13,644 nucleotides of DNA from Collinsella sp. (lineage in GTDB: Bacteria; Actinomycetota; Coriobacteriia; Coriobacteriales; Coriobacteriaceae), in contig DXLP01000043.1 in assembly GCA_019414645.1 (NCBI GenBank), forward strand, positions 1-13,644, in the 5' to 3' direction. Shown piece after piece: positions 1 through 6,956 of this stretch (positions within the stretch are counted from its first letter, which is position 1; each line of letters starts with the position of its first letter). The notes below the pieces were generated by a model that saw only the letters and a program-made list of their open reading frames with translations, ran no database searches and was not told the DNA's origin. Both the position numbers and the translations under genes were made by a program.

Positions 1-42
1 CGTAGCCCGAGACGGGCCCGGGCTGACAATTTCGACTGTAAT

Positions 43-80
43 GGACGTTCTTAAATGACTAGTCGTTGGGGACAGTCTTG
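43..80. repeat. Short GGGGAC-type intergenic repeat, left copy
   Basis: The 20 bases at 43-62 (ggacgttcttaaatgactag) recur exactly at 2557-2576. In both places they run into a second related unit of the form actag(t/c)cgtt(g/a)gggaca(g/c)tctt. The two copies lie on either side of the left inverted-repeat element and the DUF2207 gene. Such GGGGAC-rich short repeats recall REP-like intergenic sequences, but that link is inference and no REP-associated transposase gene is present here. Confidence 0.7.
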
Positions 81-135
81 ATCAAAACGACCGACGAAGC
101 CCTTCTTGAGGTCGCTATATAGGGGTTCACATATA

Positions 136-371
136 GCTGTGGTCAAAAAACATCAAATATGAGTACTGTTACCTTTTTAGTGGCAGCGAAATTCGGCTTT
201 TTCGGGTCTCTTAGACCTCTCGACGCGTTGGATGAACTAACGTATCTCCCCAAATGTACAATAAAATGGATTTCTAACGAGAAACAATCTCGTTAGGAGT
301 CCATTTTTTAGTACAAGCAAATGTGACAATCTAGGCAACAGTACTCATATTTGGCATTTTTTGCCCACTGC
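136..371. mobile_element. MITE-like element with 39-bp imperfect terminal inverted repeats
   Basis: Bases 136-174 are the reverse complement of 333-371 at 33 of 39 positions. The core 154-170 / 337-353 is a perfect 17-bp match (caaatatgagtactgtt). About 158 bp lies between the arms, including the terminator-like hairpin at 263-307. No protein-coding frame of note lies inside. A small non-coding element bounded by inverted repeats in an intergenic gap suggests a MITE or other non-autonomous repeat. I see no clear target-site duplication at its edges. It could instead be one large structured RNA or a double-hairpin terminator region. Confidence 0.6.
263..307. terminator. Strong intrinsic-terminator-like hairpin inside the left element
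   Basis: Bases 263-281 pair with 289-307 over 19 positions (two of them G-U in RNA), around the 7-base loop aaacaat. A run of six T spans 304-309 on the plus strand, and the complementary side also gives a T-rich tail. The hairpin could end transcription in either direction. The most obvious beneficiary is the minus-strand DUF2207 gene, whose stop codon lies 175 bp away. Confidence 0.7.
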
Positions 372-481
372 CCCTTGCGCGAAGGTCCGCAGCGGAAAGT
401 ATGGCCCGTTTCGATGCACAAAAATGGGATGGATCTTCCCTGGCAACCGCCCAGAAAGGTCCACCCCAAAGCAAGCGCTCG

Positions 482-2425
482 CTAGAACGTTCCGCCGCCG
501 CCACCGCCGACGCCGCCTCCGCCGCCGCCCGAGAAGCCGCCGCCACCGCCGCCGCCCGAGCTGTCGGAGCTCGAAGCCAGCTCACGGATGCTCTCGTGAT
601 ACACATCGTTAAATGAATCGAGCGGCGAATCGATACCGTAATGATGGTAGTACCACCAGTAGCAAGGGTAATTGTCGTAGAAACCGTCGGCCTCGCGCAC
701 CTCGGGAGGAACAGCCTCGGCAAGCTGACGCAGGACTTCCTTCGAAACGCCCAGCGCCGCACCCATCACCAGCAGCTTGTTCCACAGTACCAGATCGCCG
801 GGGACGGCTTCCTTTAGGCGCGTGAAATCCTCGAGCCAATGCTTAAGCGCCTTGCAGCGAGCCGCAACCTCGGCGCCCTCCGGCGTAAAGCGGCGGAACG
901 TAAGGCCCACGCCAATACCCACCAGCACAATCGGCACCGAGATAACCGCGGCGACAATGTTCGCGTGTGCGCCGTCGGTAAAGAAGATGGATCCCGCGGG
1001 AACACAGGCGATCAGAATACCAAGAACCAGGCAAAACACCATTGCGACAATGCCGTCAGAGGCAACGTACTCGCTATCGGCCAGCTTGCCCTTAACGGTG
1101 TTCTGATAGTCCTCGAGCTTGTCGCCCACGGGCGTAGCGTGCTGCTTGACGTAGTGCTGCAGCTCGTCGAACGTGCGCGAGCGATCGCCGTTCTCGTCGG
1201 GCTTAGCACCGGCAAAGAAGACCTTGAGCACCATGCGGTCAATGCCCTTGGCCGACTTCCAACCCGCATCACTCACCGTCACGCGATACGTTTGCTCTTC
1301 TTTTTCACGCCCCAACAGGCCTTTCTTGGCCTTGGTCACGGTCGCCTGCTCCAGCTTGATCACACGGTCGTCGGTGAGCTTCATGAGCGTGGCGATATAT
1401 GCCTGATCGGGCACCTCGTTCCAGCTCATGAGGGCCGAAAGCACTGCGGGATGGTCGGCCGAAGGCACATCGCGGAAATATTCGTCCTGGAAAAGCGGCT
1501 TTGGCTTGCGGCGGCGCAGCTTGAGCACAACGATTGTGCCGGTAAAGGCCACCGCCGCGACAACACTTAGCACGGCAAGTACATTGGCAATCATGCGAGC
1601 GTGAGCGCGGCGGGCGTTAGCTTCGTCGGCCCATTCCTTCTCTTCGCCCAGGATCGTTGACATGCGTTCTTCGCCCGAGGCGGCAAGCTGCGGCACCCAG
1701 TCGCTGGGGAAGGCGATGCGCGCCTCGGCGAATTCGCCCTGATGCACGCAGGGAATGGTATAGGTGACCATGGGTTCATCCGCATCGAGTGACACGTCGC
1801 CCGTCAGCGGACCGTGACCCCATGCGCGGAAGTTATCGCCCTTGACGGCCGCCGTCCCGGCAGCGGCATTTGCGAAGTACACTTCCATCTCGACATCGTC
1901 GGAATCCGCGGACCAGCCGTCACCCACGAACTTCCAGTAGAGCTCGGCGGTATCGGCCCAGTTCATGACCGCACCGGTCATGGTGTAGCTCACGTAATAG
2001 ATCGCGCTATCGCCGCTCTCGTGGGGGCTGAACACCTTAATCCTTACGCCGTCACCGGTCTGCTCGACCGTGTAGACGCCAGAGTCGCCCTTGTTCGCGC
2101 TATCGACTTTGTTAAACGCGGTGTCCTCTTCCTCGACACTCAGCACGTCGACGCCCGCCGTGCCGCCCTGCTGGTTGGTGCCCGTATTGATCTCCCAAAA
2201 CACGCCGTTGATGTCGTCGTCGAAATCGAACTGGCGTCCCTCGACAACGGTCAGCGATCCATCGGCCTCAACCGTGGCGCCGATGTAGGTTTGGCTCATG
2301 GAGTAGCCGTCGGCGTGTGCGGCGGCAGGCAGCAGCAACAACGCAAGCGCGACGAGTGCGCAGACGGAAGCGAATCGCGCGAATAGGCGGCGCTGCCGAC
2401 AGGTCTTGGCAACGGGGGCGTTCAT
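482..2425 (-). CDS. DUF2207 family membrane protein with glycine-rich C-terminus
   Basis: The product has 647 residues. Residues 1-38 form a signal peptide: Arg-rich start, a leucine/alanine core and an AHA cleavage motif. Residues 40-250 form the extracytoplasmic DUF2207 beta domain, with the early GxLxVxEGRQFDF-type pattern near 56-68. Transmembrane helices lie near 279-302, 457-483 and 488-510, with a cytoplasmic domain between the first two. The tail from 624 is almost all glycine and ends GGTF, as is common in this family. I chose the ATG at 2425 because AAAGGA lies nine bases upstream and it puts the signal peptide at the very N-terminus; an in-frame ATG at 2485 would add 20 residues without that support. 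The molecular function of DUF2207 proteins is not established; a cell-surface role is inferred. It stands alone here, with repeats on both sides. Confidence 0.9.
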   Translation of the reverse strand: MNAPVAKTCRQRRLFARFASVCALVALALLLLPAAAHADGYSMSQTYIGATVEADGSLTVVEGRQFDFDDDINGVFWEINTGTNQQGGTAGVDVLSVEEEDTAFNKVDSANKGDSGVYTVEQTGDGVRIKVFSPHESGDSAIYYVSYTMTGAVMNWADTAELYWKFVGDGWSADSDDVEMEVYFANAAAGTAAVKGDNFRAWGHGPLTGDVSLDADEPMVTYTIPCVHQGEFAEARIAFPSDWVPQLAASGEERMSTILGEEKEWADEANARRAHARMIANVLAVLSVVAAVAFTGTIVVLKLRRRKPKPLFQDEYFRDVPSADHPAVLSALMSWNEVPDQAYIATLMKLTDDRVIKLEQATVTKAKKGLLGREKEEQTYRVTVSDAGWKSAKGIDRMVLKVFFAGAKPDENGDRSRTFDELQHYVKQHATPVGDKLEDYQNTVKGKLADSEYVASDGIVAMVFCLVLGILIACVPAGSIFFTDGAHANIVAAVISVPIVLVGIGVGLTFRRFTPEGAEVAARCKALKHWLEDFTRLKEAVPGDLVLWNKLLVMGAALGVSKEVLRQLAEAVPPEVREADGFYDNYPCYWWYYHHYGIDSPLDSFNDVYHESIRELASSSDSSGGGGGGGFSGGGGGGVGGGGGGTF

Positions 2426-2545
2426 AGGCACATCCTTTGTCTGTGATACCAACAGCGTCATTGTCCCACGTTTACGGGCGCACATGACGAATATCTAGGC
2501 GACCGGAGCGCCAAATGGGACAAAAGTCACGCCCGCCGCCAGCAG

Positions 2546-2595
2546 CTAGTCATTGGGGACGTTCTTAAATGACTAGCCGTTAGGGACACTCTTTG
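2546..2595. repeat. Short GGGGAC-type intergenic repeat, right copy (two tandem units)
   Basis: Two related units lie head to tail. The first is ctagtcattggggacgttct followed by taaatg (2546-2571). The second is actagccgttagggacactctt (2572-2593). Bases 2557-2576 match the left copy at 43-62 exactly. The repeat sits upstream of the DUF2207 gene, which reads away from it. Confidence 0.7.
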
Positions 2596-2769
2596 GCATG
2601 GCATGCACCAACGATAGATACCATTTCACAGCTCCGTCACAGGTGTAGTGGCTTTGTGTGGGCGCGGCATGCGCTGATTGAGCCGCCAGCCGAGGGGCAT
2701 AAAGCAGTTGAGCGAAAACGGTTTGCCCCTTTGCCGTTCGCTCGAGGATCATGTCCCCCTTTTCCGCGG

Positions 2770-2803
2770 AAACCCCGGCAGTTGCGAAGAGCTGCCGGGG
2801 TTT
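2770..2803. terminator. Perfect 12-bp hairpin, possible weak terminator
   Basis: The stem aaaccccggcag (2770-2781) pairs perfectly with 2792-2803 around a 10-base loop. It is GC-rich and very stable, but only three T follow on the plus side, so termination would be weak or factor-assisted. No gene ends just before it on either strand, so its role is open; it may shield gluQ from read-through. Confidence 0.45.
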
Positions 2804-2927
2804 CTGTCGTCTAAGGCGCCGAATTGATGGACAGGAATCAAAGCGCCGAGTCTGCGGCCCGCCATACGCAATGCGGGGCTTCGACAACTTGCGGACCACA
2901 GTGACGTCTCCCCATCGCGCCCCGCGC

Positions 2928-2933
2928 TATACT
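2928..2933 (+). promoter_or_regulatory. Candidate -10 box (TATACT) directly upstream of gluQ
   Basis: TATACT ends seven bases before the gluQ ATG at 2941. A start site at the normal distance would fall on or next to the ATG and give a leaderless mRNA. This fits the lack of any Shine-Dalgarno sequence there. The -35 region is poor (no TTGACA-like hexamer at the usual spacing). Confidence 0.4.
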
Positions 2934-2940
2934 CGTCCGC

Positions 2941-3951
2941 ATGGATATCAAAGCACGCAACATAGCAACGCCCGCCGCGGACGCGCCAACGACGCCGGCC
3001 GCCTCTGCCCCCGCGCCCGTCGTGGGCCGTTTTGCCCCGTCGCCCTCGGGCCGCATGCACCTGGGCAACGTGTTCAGTTGCCTGTGCGCGTGGCTTTCGG
3101 CCCGCAGCCAGGGCGGCCGCATCGTACTGCGCATCGAGGACCTGGACGATCGCTGCAAGCGCCCGGAACTTGCCGCTCAACTGATTGACGACCTGGCCTG
3201 GCTGGGGCTTGAGTGGGACGAAGGTCCCTACTACCAGCACGATCGCCTGGACTTGTACGAGGACGCCCTGCACCAGCTGCAAGACGCCGGCCTCACCTAC
3301 CCCTGCTTTTGCACGCGCGCCGAACTCCACGCCGCGAGCGCGCCGCACGCCAGCGACGGCACGCCCATCTATCGCGGCTCCTGCCGAGGGCTTTCGGCCG
3401 AAGAGGTCGCCCGCCGCAGTGCCCTGCGCGCCCCGGCCACGCGCCTGCGCGTGCCCGCCGTCGACGACCTCGCAGACGATGTGATCGAATTCGTGGACCG
3501 CACGTACGGGGCCCAATGCGAAGCGCTCGCCACCGAATGCGGCGACTTTTTGGTGCGCCGCAGCGACGGCGTGTTTGCCTATCAGCTGGCCGTGGTGGTC
3601 GATGACGCCGCCATGGGTGTTACCGAGATCATACGCGGATGCGACCTGCTTGGCTCCACACCACGCCAGATCTACCTGCAGCATCTGCTGGGCCTTCCCA
3701 CGCCGCACTACGCGCACATTCCGCTGCTCATGTCACCGGACGGCCGCCGCCTTTCCAAGCGCGACCGCGATCTGGACCTGGGCGAACTACGCGCCCGCTT
3801 TGGCACGCCCGAGGCACTACTGGGCTGGCTCGCCGGGCAAACAGGCATCGCGCCAGACACCACGCCGCGCTCTGCCGAGCAGCTGGTCGAGCACTTTAGC
3901 TGGAACGTCATCCGGGAGCATCGGGAAAACATCACTGTAACGGTCGAGTAG
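2941..3951 (+). CDS. gluQ: Glutamyl-queuosine tRNA(Asp) synthetase
   Basis: This 336-residue protein is a truncated class I glutamyl-tRNA synthetase paralogue. The family activates glutamate and attaches it to queuosine in the tRNA(Asp) anticodon. The nucleotide-binding HIGH-type motif is MHLGN (39-43, after PSPSGR). The KMSKS equivalent is RLSKR (270-274). The zinc site is visible as C122, C124, Y144 and C148, spaced as in known GluQ proteins. The length matches the family, which lacks the anticodon-binding domain of true GluRS, apart from an Ala/Pro-rich N-terminal extension of about 25 residues. No ribosome binding site precedes the ATG, and translation may be leaderless. It is convergent with the next gene, with only 15 bp between the stop codons and no clear terminator. 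Activity requires queuosine in tRNA; no queuosine synthesis gene lies in the window. Confidence 0.93.
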   Translation: MDIKARNIATPAADAPTTPAASAPAPVVGRFAPSPSGRMHLGNVFSCLCAWLSARSQGGRIVLRIEDLDDRCKRPELAAQLIDDLAWLGLEWDEGPYYQHDRLDLYEDALHQLQDAGLTYPCFCTRAELHAASAPHASDGTPIYRGSCRGLSAEEVARRSALRAPATRLRVPAVDDLADDVIEFVDRTYGAQCEALATECGDFLVRRSDGVFAYQLAVVVDDAAMGVTEIIRGCDLLGSTPRQIYLQHLLGLPTPHYAHIPLLMSPDGRRLSKRDRDLDLGELRARFGTPEALLGWLAGQTGIAPDTTPRSAEQLVEHFSWNVIREHRENITVTVE

Positions 3952-3966
3952 CCAGCCACCGCGCCT

Positions 3967-4692
3967 CTACGCAACATCCCAGGGCTGGAGTTCGTCGCCT
4001 AGGCGAACGATGCAGTCGTAGAGCACGGTGTGGCGCTCGGCCGGATTGGCATCCCGATGAAAATGTCCGTAGTACCAGCGCTTGTAATCCAAGCGGTCTT
4101 CCAGCTCATCGAAAAATGCCGTAAGCCGATCAACGGCGGGGTAATTCCAGCCGGGTGCCGGATAAAGCGTGGGCGAAAGCATACGCGTTGAGCAGGTGTG
4201 GGTGACCACGTAGTCGACCTTCCAGCCCGCGCTGTCGAGCTTTGCCCGCGTCTCCTCAAAGTTGCGCTCGTCCGGCAGCTCCTGCGGCCACCAGCTGGAA
4301 TACGGAATGCGGTATTCCTTGTCCACGCTCGTGGCGCCACCCATGGTAAAGATCATTGAGCCGTCGAGTTCAAAAACCTCGCCGCGCGTCAGGCGCCGTA
4401 TGGGAGAGGTGTCCGACAGGCGCTACGTCAGCCCGCCGTGCCACAGCTCCATGGGACGCTCCGCCCAGTGATCGAAACGCTCGTGATTGCCGTCGACGAA
4501 CAGCACGGTATAGGGACGCGATTCCAGCCAGGCAATATCGGCACATTCCTCGGCAGAGAAATCCCACGGAAAGCCAAAGTCGCCCGCGACGATGAGATAG
4601 TCGTCGCTCGTCAGGCTAGCCCCAAGGTCCCAATCGCGCAGCTTTTGCATGTCGAGGCCGCCATGGACGTCGCCCGTCACATAGACCGTCAT
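3967..4692 (-). pseudogene. Metallophosphoesterase interrupted by one in-frame TAG
   Basis: Reading the frame through codon 90 gives a continuous 241-codon calcineurin-like phosphoesterase. Every metal-binding motif is present: GDVHG (7-11), GDFGF (37-41), GNHE (68-71), a histidine in VVTHT (162-166) and GHFH (209-212). The only lesion is TAG at 4425-4423, between WHGGLT and RLSDT. A single C-to-T change from CAG would create it. Neither half alone could be a normal enzyme: the first 89 residues hold the first three motifs and the rest holds the last two. The start at 4692 has AGGGAAG about ten bases upstream. Substrate unknown; related proteins include phosphodiesterases and protein phosphatases. 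It may be a recent pseudogene, a sequencing error or a read-through site. Confidence 0.85.
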
Positions 4693-4777
4693 CGGATTAC
4701 CACTTCCCTGTAAGTCGCTAGACCGCATTCTGCACGATCACTAAGCCAACCGTTCCAGCCCTTCCACCCCTTAGGGC

Positions 4778-5017
4778 TTACCCTTCGTTCTTCCATCCAA
4801 ACGGGTCAAGCACCCAAAAAACCAGATCGAGCACGCCGCCGGTCATCATGGCGCCGGCAAGGGCCATGCAAACGTGCAGAGAGCTGGCACTTCGGAGCAC
4901 GTCGAATGGCCCCAGAACAGCCAGCAGCGCAACCGCTGCGCCGACAAGGCACAGCGCGAGGCACGGCCCTGCGTCCCTGACGCACTTCTTTGCGAGATGC
5001 TTGGTGTTGTCACTCAT
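4778..5017 (-). CDS. Small two-helix membrane protein of unknown function
   Basis: This 79-residue protein has a charged N-terminus (MSDNTKHLAKK) and two hydrophobic segments, at about 16-36 and 47-69, joined by a short loop. It ends WVLDPFGWKNEG. I do not recognise the family. The start at 5017 is fixed by a good AAGGAG ten bases upstream; longer in-frame starts lack such a site. It lies 85 bp upstream of the broken metallophosphoesterase on the same strand with no clear terminator between, so the two may share a transcript. The good ribosome site and compact composition argue that it is real, despite its size. Confidence 0.65.
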   Translation of the reverse strand: MSDNTKHLAKKCVRDAGPCLALCLVGAAVALLAVLGPFDVLRSASSLHVCMALAGAMMTGGVLDLVFWVLDPFGWKNEG

Positions 5018-5176
5018 CAATATCGAACTCCTTAGAGGGTCGTCGTTCAGATGCATGCCGCCGCGGCAGAGCAGGGCGGCAGGGAAAGTGTCACATGTCG
5101 TGCGGACATCAATGGAGAAACCGCCTGCTCGACCAACCCTTGACGCCGTTTTGCACCGGCGCCCCATCCCCGTTAT

Positions 5177-5358
5177 CGAGGTCTAATACTTTTCCGCGAA
5201 GTGAACGGCTGTTTTTGGACCCCTGGAGCATCCGCATTTTTCAACGGCAAAATCGCAGGATTCCGGCAGCAAAACCGCAGGAAACGGCACCTCTCAAGTG
5301 TCGATGCTTCGGGTGTCCGCTTTCACTCGTTCACTTCTCGGAAAAGTATTAGACCTCG
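5177..5358. repeat. Palindromic-ended repeat element, copy 1
   Basis: The left arm 5177-5207 and right arm 5328-5358 are reverse complements at 30 of 31 positions. The inner 18 bases of the left arm (ttttccgcgaagtgaacg, 5190-5207) are shared with copy 2 at 8250-8437. So are the interior strings ttttggaccccc-like, caaaaccgcaggaaacggc (5270-5288) and tttcactcgttcactt. The outermost part of the arms (gaggtctaatac) differs from copy 2 yet is complementary within this copy. It lies between divergent genes. A MITE-like repeat or an RNA-forming palindromic element is inferred. Confidence 0.8.
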
Positions 5359-5478
5359 CTGTCGGCCGCCCCAAAGACCTGTCCTTCCCTTCCCCACGCC
5401 ACGCAAAACCGGCCTTCCCCTTGCCTGCGCGCCCCGCGTCACGCGCTTCGCCACCCAAAAACTCATCCACCATTAATC

Positions 5479-5506
5479 TTGGCTCAAGAATCACTTAATC
5501 TATAAC
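5479..5506 (+). promoter_or_regulatory. Candidate promoter for the DUF4342 / two-component unit
   Basis: TTGGCT (5479-5484) and TATAAC (5501-5506) are separated by 16 bp, close to the housekeeping sigma consensus. The predicted start lies about 110 bases before the first gene, leaving a GC-rich leader. The hexamer TATAAC is part of an imperfect palindrome with a second TATAG-type string at 5513-5517, which could be an operator. Confidence 0.45.
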
Positions 5507-5624
5507 CTGCACTATAGAGTTCGACCAAGGGCGGGGCGGCGCCGCGCAACGCAGGCCGCCGAACGCAACGCTCGCGCCCGGGCAGATCGCCTGGCGTCGC
5601 GCCCATCGAACGAAAGGACAGGTC

Positions 5625-6167
5625 ATGGACGACCTCGAAAAAGTTGAAACCATCCGCACCAAGTGCAACGTGAGCTACACCGATGCCAAGGCAGCGCTCG
5701 ACGCCGCCGACGGCAACGTTCTGGATGCCATCATTTGGCTCGAGTCGCAGGGCAAGACGCAGACCACGTCGGCGCACGCCGCCACCGAGTCCGCGCCAGT
5801 CGATGAGCCCTCAGCCGAGATGGTCGCCGCGCAGGCCGCCTACGAGAAGTCGAGCGAAAAGACCGACTTCTCCAAGAAGATGGACAGCGTATGGGAGTAC
5901 CTCAAAAAGCTCTTCCGCCTGAGCCTGGACACCAAGTTTATCGCCACGCGCCGCGATGCGATCATCCTCAACATCCCCATCCTGATCCCCATCATCGCCC
6001 TGTTTGCCTGGGGCGCTACGATTTGGCTGATGCTGATTGGCCTGTTCTTTGGCATGCGCTACCGCATCGACAGCGACGGCGACGTGCCCGGCAGCATCAA
6101 CAACCTTATGAATCACGCCGCTGATGCCGCGGACGACATCAAGCAAAATCTGAACGACGACAAGTAA
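5625..6167 (+). CDS. UBA-like / DUF4342 membrane protein
   Basis: The 180-residue product has three parts. Residues 1-42 resemble the UBA/TS-N three-helix fold seen in EF-Ts (VRTKCNVSYTDAKAALDAADGN-type pattern with WLE at 38-40). Residues 43-83 are a low-complexity acidic/alanine linker. Residues 84-147 match DUF4342, with a hydrophobic segment at about 112-143 that could cross the membrane once or twice, followed by an acidic tail. The start has AAAGGAC seven bases upstream. The stop is 18 bp before the response regulator gene, so the three genes probably form one transcript. The function of DUF4342 proteins is unknown; the position suggests a link to membrane or envelope sensing, which is inference. 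Confidence 0.85.
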   Translation: MDDLEKVETIRTKCNVSYTDAKAALDAADGNVLDAIIWLESQGKTQTTSAHAATESAPVDEPSAEMVAAQAAYEKSSEKTDFSKKMDSVWEYLKKLFRLSLDTKFIATRRDAIILNIPILIPIIALFAWGATIWLMLIGLFFGMRYRIDSDGDVPGSINNLMNHAADAADDIKQNLNDDK

Positions 6168-6185
6168 TCGCAGACGGGGGCACGC

Positions 6186-6956
6186 ATGGCACGGATCCTG
6201 ATCGTAGAGGACGAGGAGAAAATCGCCCGCTTTGTGACGCTCGAGCTGGAGCACGAGGGCTACCAGGTGGAGCACGCCGCCGACGGCCGCACCGCCGTGG
6301 ACCTGGCGCTGGAGCGCGACTACGATCTGATTCTGCTCGACGTGTTGTTGCCGCAGCTCAACGGCATGGAGGTCCTGCGGCGCGTACGCAAGCACAAGGA
6401 TGTGCCGGTGATTATGGTCACCGCGCGAGATGCCGTGATGGACAAGGTGGCCGGGCTCGATGCCGGCGCCGACGATTACCTGACCAAGCCGTTTGCGATT
6501 GAGGAGTTGTTCGCACGGATCCGCGTTGCGCTGAAGCGCTCGGAGGCCGTGCGGGCGGCTTCGGGCGTTGGCGGCGTTGGGGCCGGGGAGGGCGCTACGG
6601 GTGCCGCTGCGATACCCCCGGCTGGAGACTCGGCCAAGACCTCAGCCGCGCCCTCCCCCGCCGCGCTCACCGTGGGTTCGGTCGCGCTCGATCCCGACCG
6701 CCGCGAAGTCATGGTCGGCGGCTCGCCCATCGTGCTGACCGCCCGCGAGTTCGACGTCCTCGCCCTGCTTATGGCACATGCCGGCACCGTGCTCACGCGC
6801 GAGCGCATTGCGCACGAGGCGCTGGGCTACGAATACGTGGGCGACACCAACAACGTCGACGTGCACATCGCGCACCTGCGCGCCAAGATCGAGGACGCCG
6901 GCGGTGCCCGCATCATCCAGACCGTGCGCGGGGTGGGCTATGTCTGCCGCACGTAA
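6186..6956 (+). CDS. OmpR/PhoB-family response regulator
   Basis: This 256-residue cytoplasmic transcription factor has a receiver domain at 1-119, with acidic pair E8/D9, phospho-acceptor D52 (in LILLDVLLP), T79 and K101 (in LTKPF). A winged-helix DNA-binding domain fills 161-256, with the recognition-helix string TNNVDVHIAHLRAKI and the closing TVRGVGYV. The linker between them (about 121-160) is long and made mostly of Gly, Ala, Pro and Ser, unlike the short linkers usual in the family. A GGGGG run five bases upstream of the ATG acts as ribosome site. The end overlaps the start of the histidine kinase by 17 bp, typical of translationally coupled partners. The target genes cannot be told from the sequence. 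Confidence 0.95.
   Translation: MARILIVEDEEKIARFVTLELEHEGYQVEHAADGRTAVDLALERDYDLILLDVLLPQLNGMEVLRRVRKHKDVPVIMVTARDAVMDKVAGLDAGADDYLTKPFAIEELFARIRVALKRSEAVRAASGVGGVGAGEGATGAAAIPPAGDSAKTSAAPSPAALTVGSVALDPDRREVMVGGSPIVLTAREFDVLALLMAHAGTVLTRERIAHEALGYEYVGDTNNVDVHIAHLRAKIEDAGGARIIQTVRGVGYVCRT

Larger units (their letters stand above)
2577..2940. other. Intergenic stretch with no supported gene
   Basis: Apart from the hairpin at 2770-2803 and the -10-like hexamer next to gluQ, I see no convincing gene. A minus-strand reading frame from an ATG at 2752 to a stop at 2573 (59 codons) is preceded by GGGGGAC only a few bases from the ATG. It runs into the intergenic repeat and has no recognisable domain, so I do not call it. 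Confidence 0.5.

Noticed and set aside
485..560. GCC/CCG-rich low-complexity run, considered as a tandem repeat element
   Set aside because: It is simply the coding sequence of the glycine-rich tail of the DUF2207 protein, typical of that family.
839..1570. A 243-codon plus-strand frame inside the DUF2207 gene, and another at 1814-2386
   Set aside because: Both are shadows of the DUF2207 frame, with His/Arg-rich low-information products and no ribosome site.
2573..2899. A minus-strand frame of up to 108 codons in the gap before gluQ
   Set aside because: It crosses the perfect hairpin and ends in the intergenic repeat; no domain is seen and the shorter version has a ribosome site too close to its ATG.
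2749..3717. A 322-codon minus-strand frame covering most of gluQ
   Set aside because: It is antisense to GluQ, whose catalytic and zinc motifs fix the coding strand; no domain or start site supports it.
4358..4425. Metallophosphoesterase halves considered as two separate genes
   Set aside because: Both halves are in the same frame with 22 sense codons between the stop and the next ATG, and the catalytic motifs are split, so one interrupted gene is the better reading.
5177..5358. The repeated elements considered as a CRISPR array or intrinsic terminator
   Set aside because: There are only two distant copies, no regularly spaced units with spacers, and no T-run after the arms.
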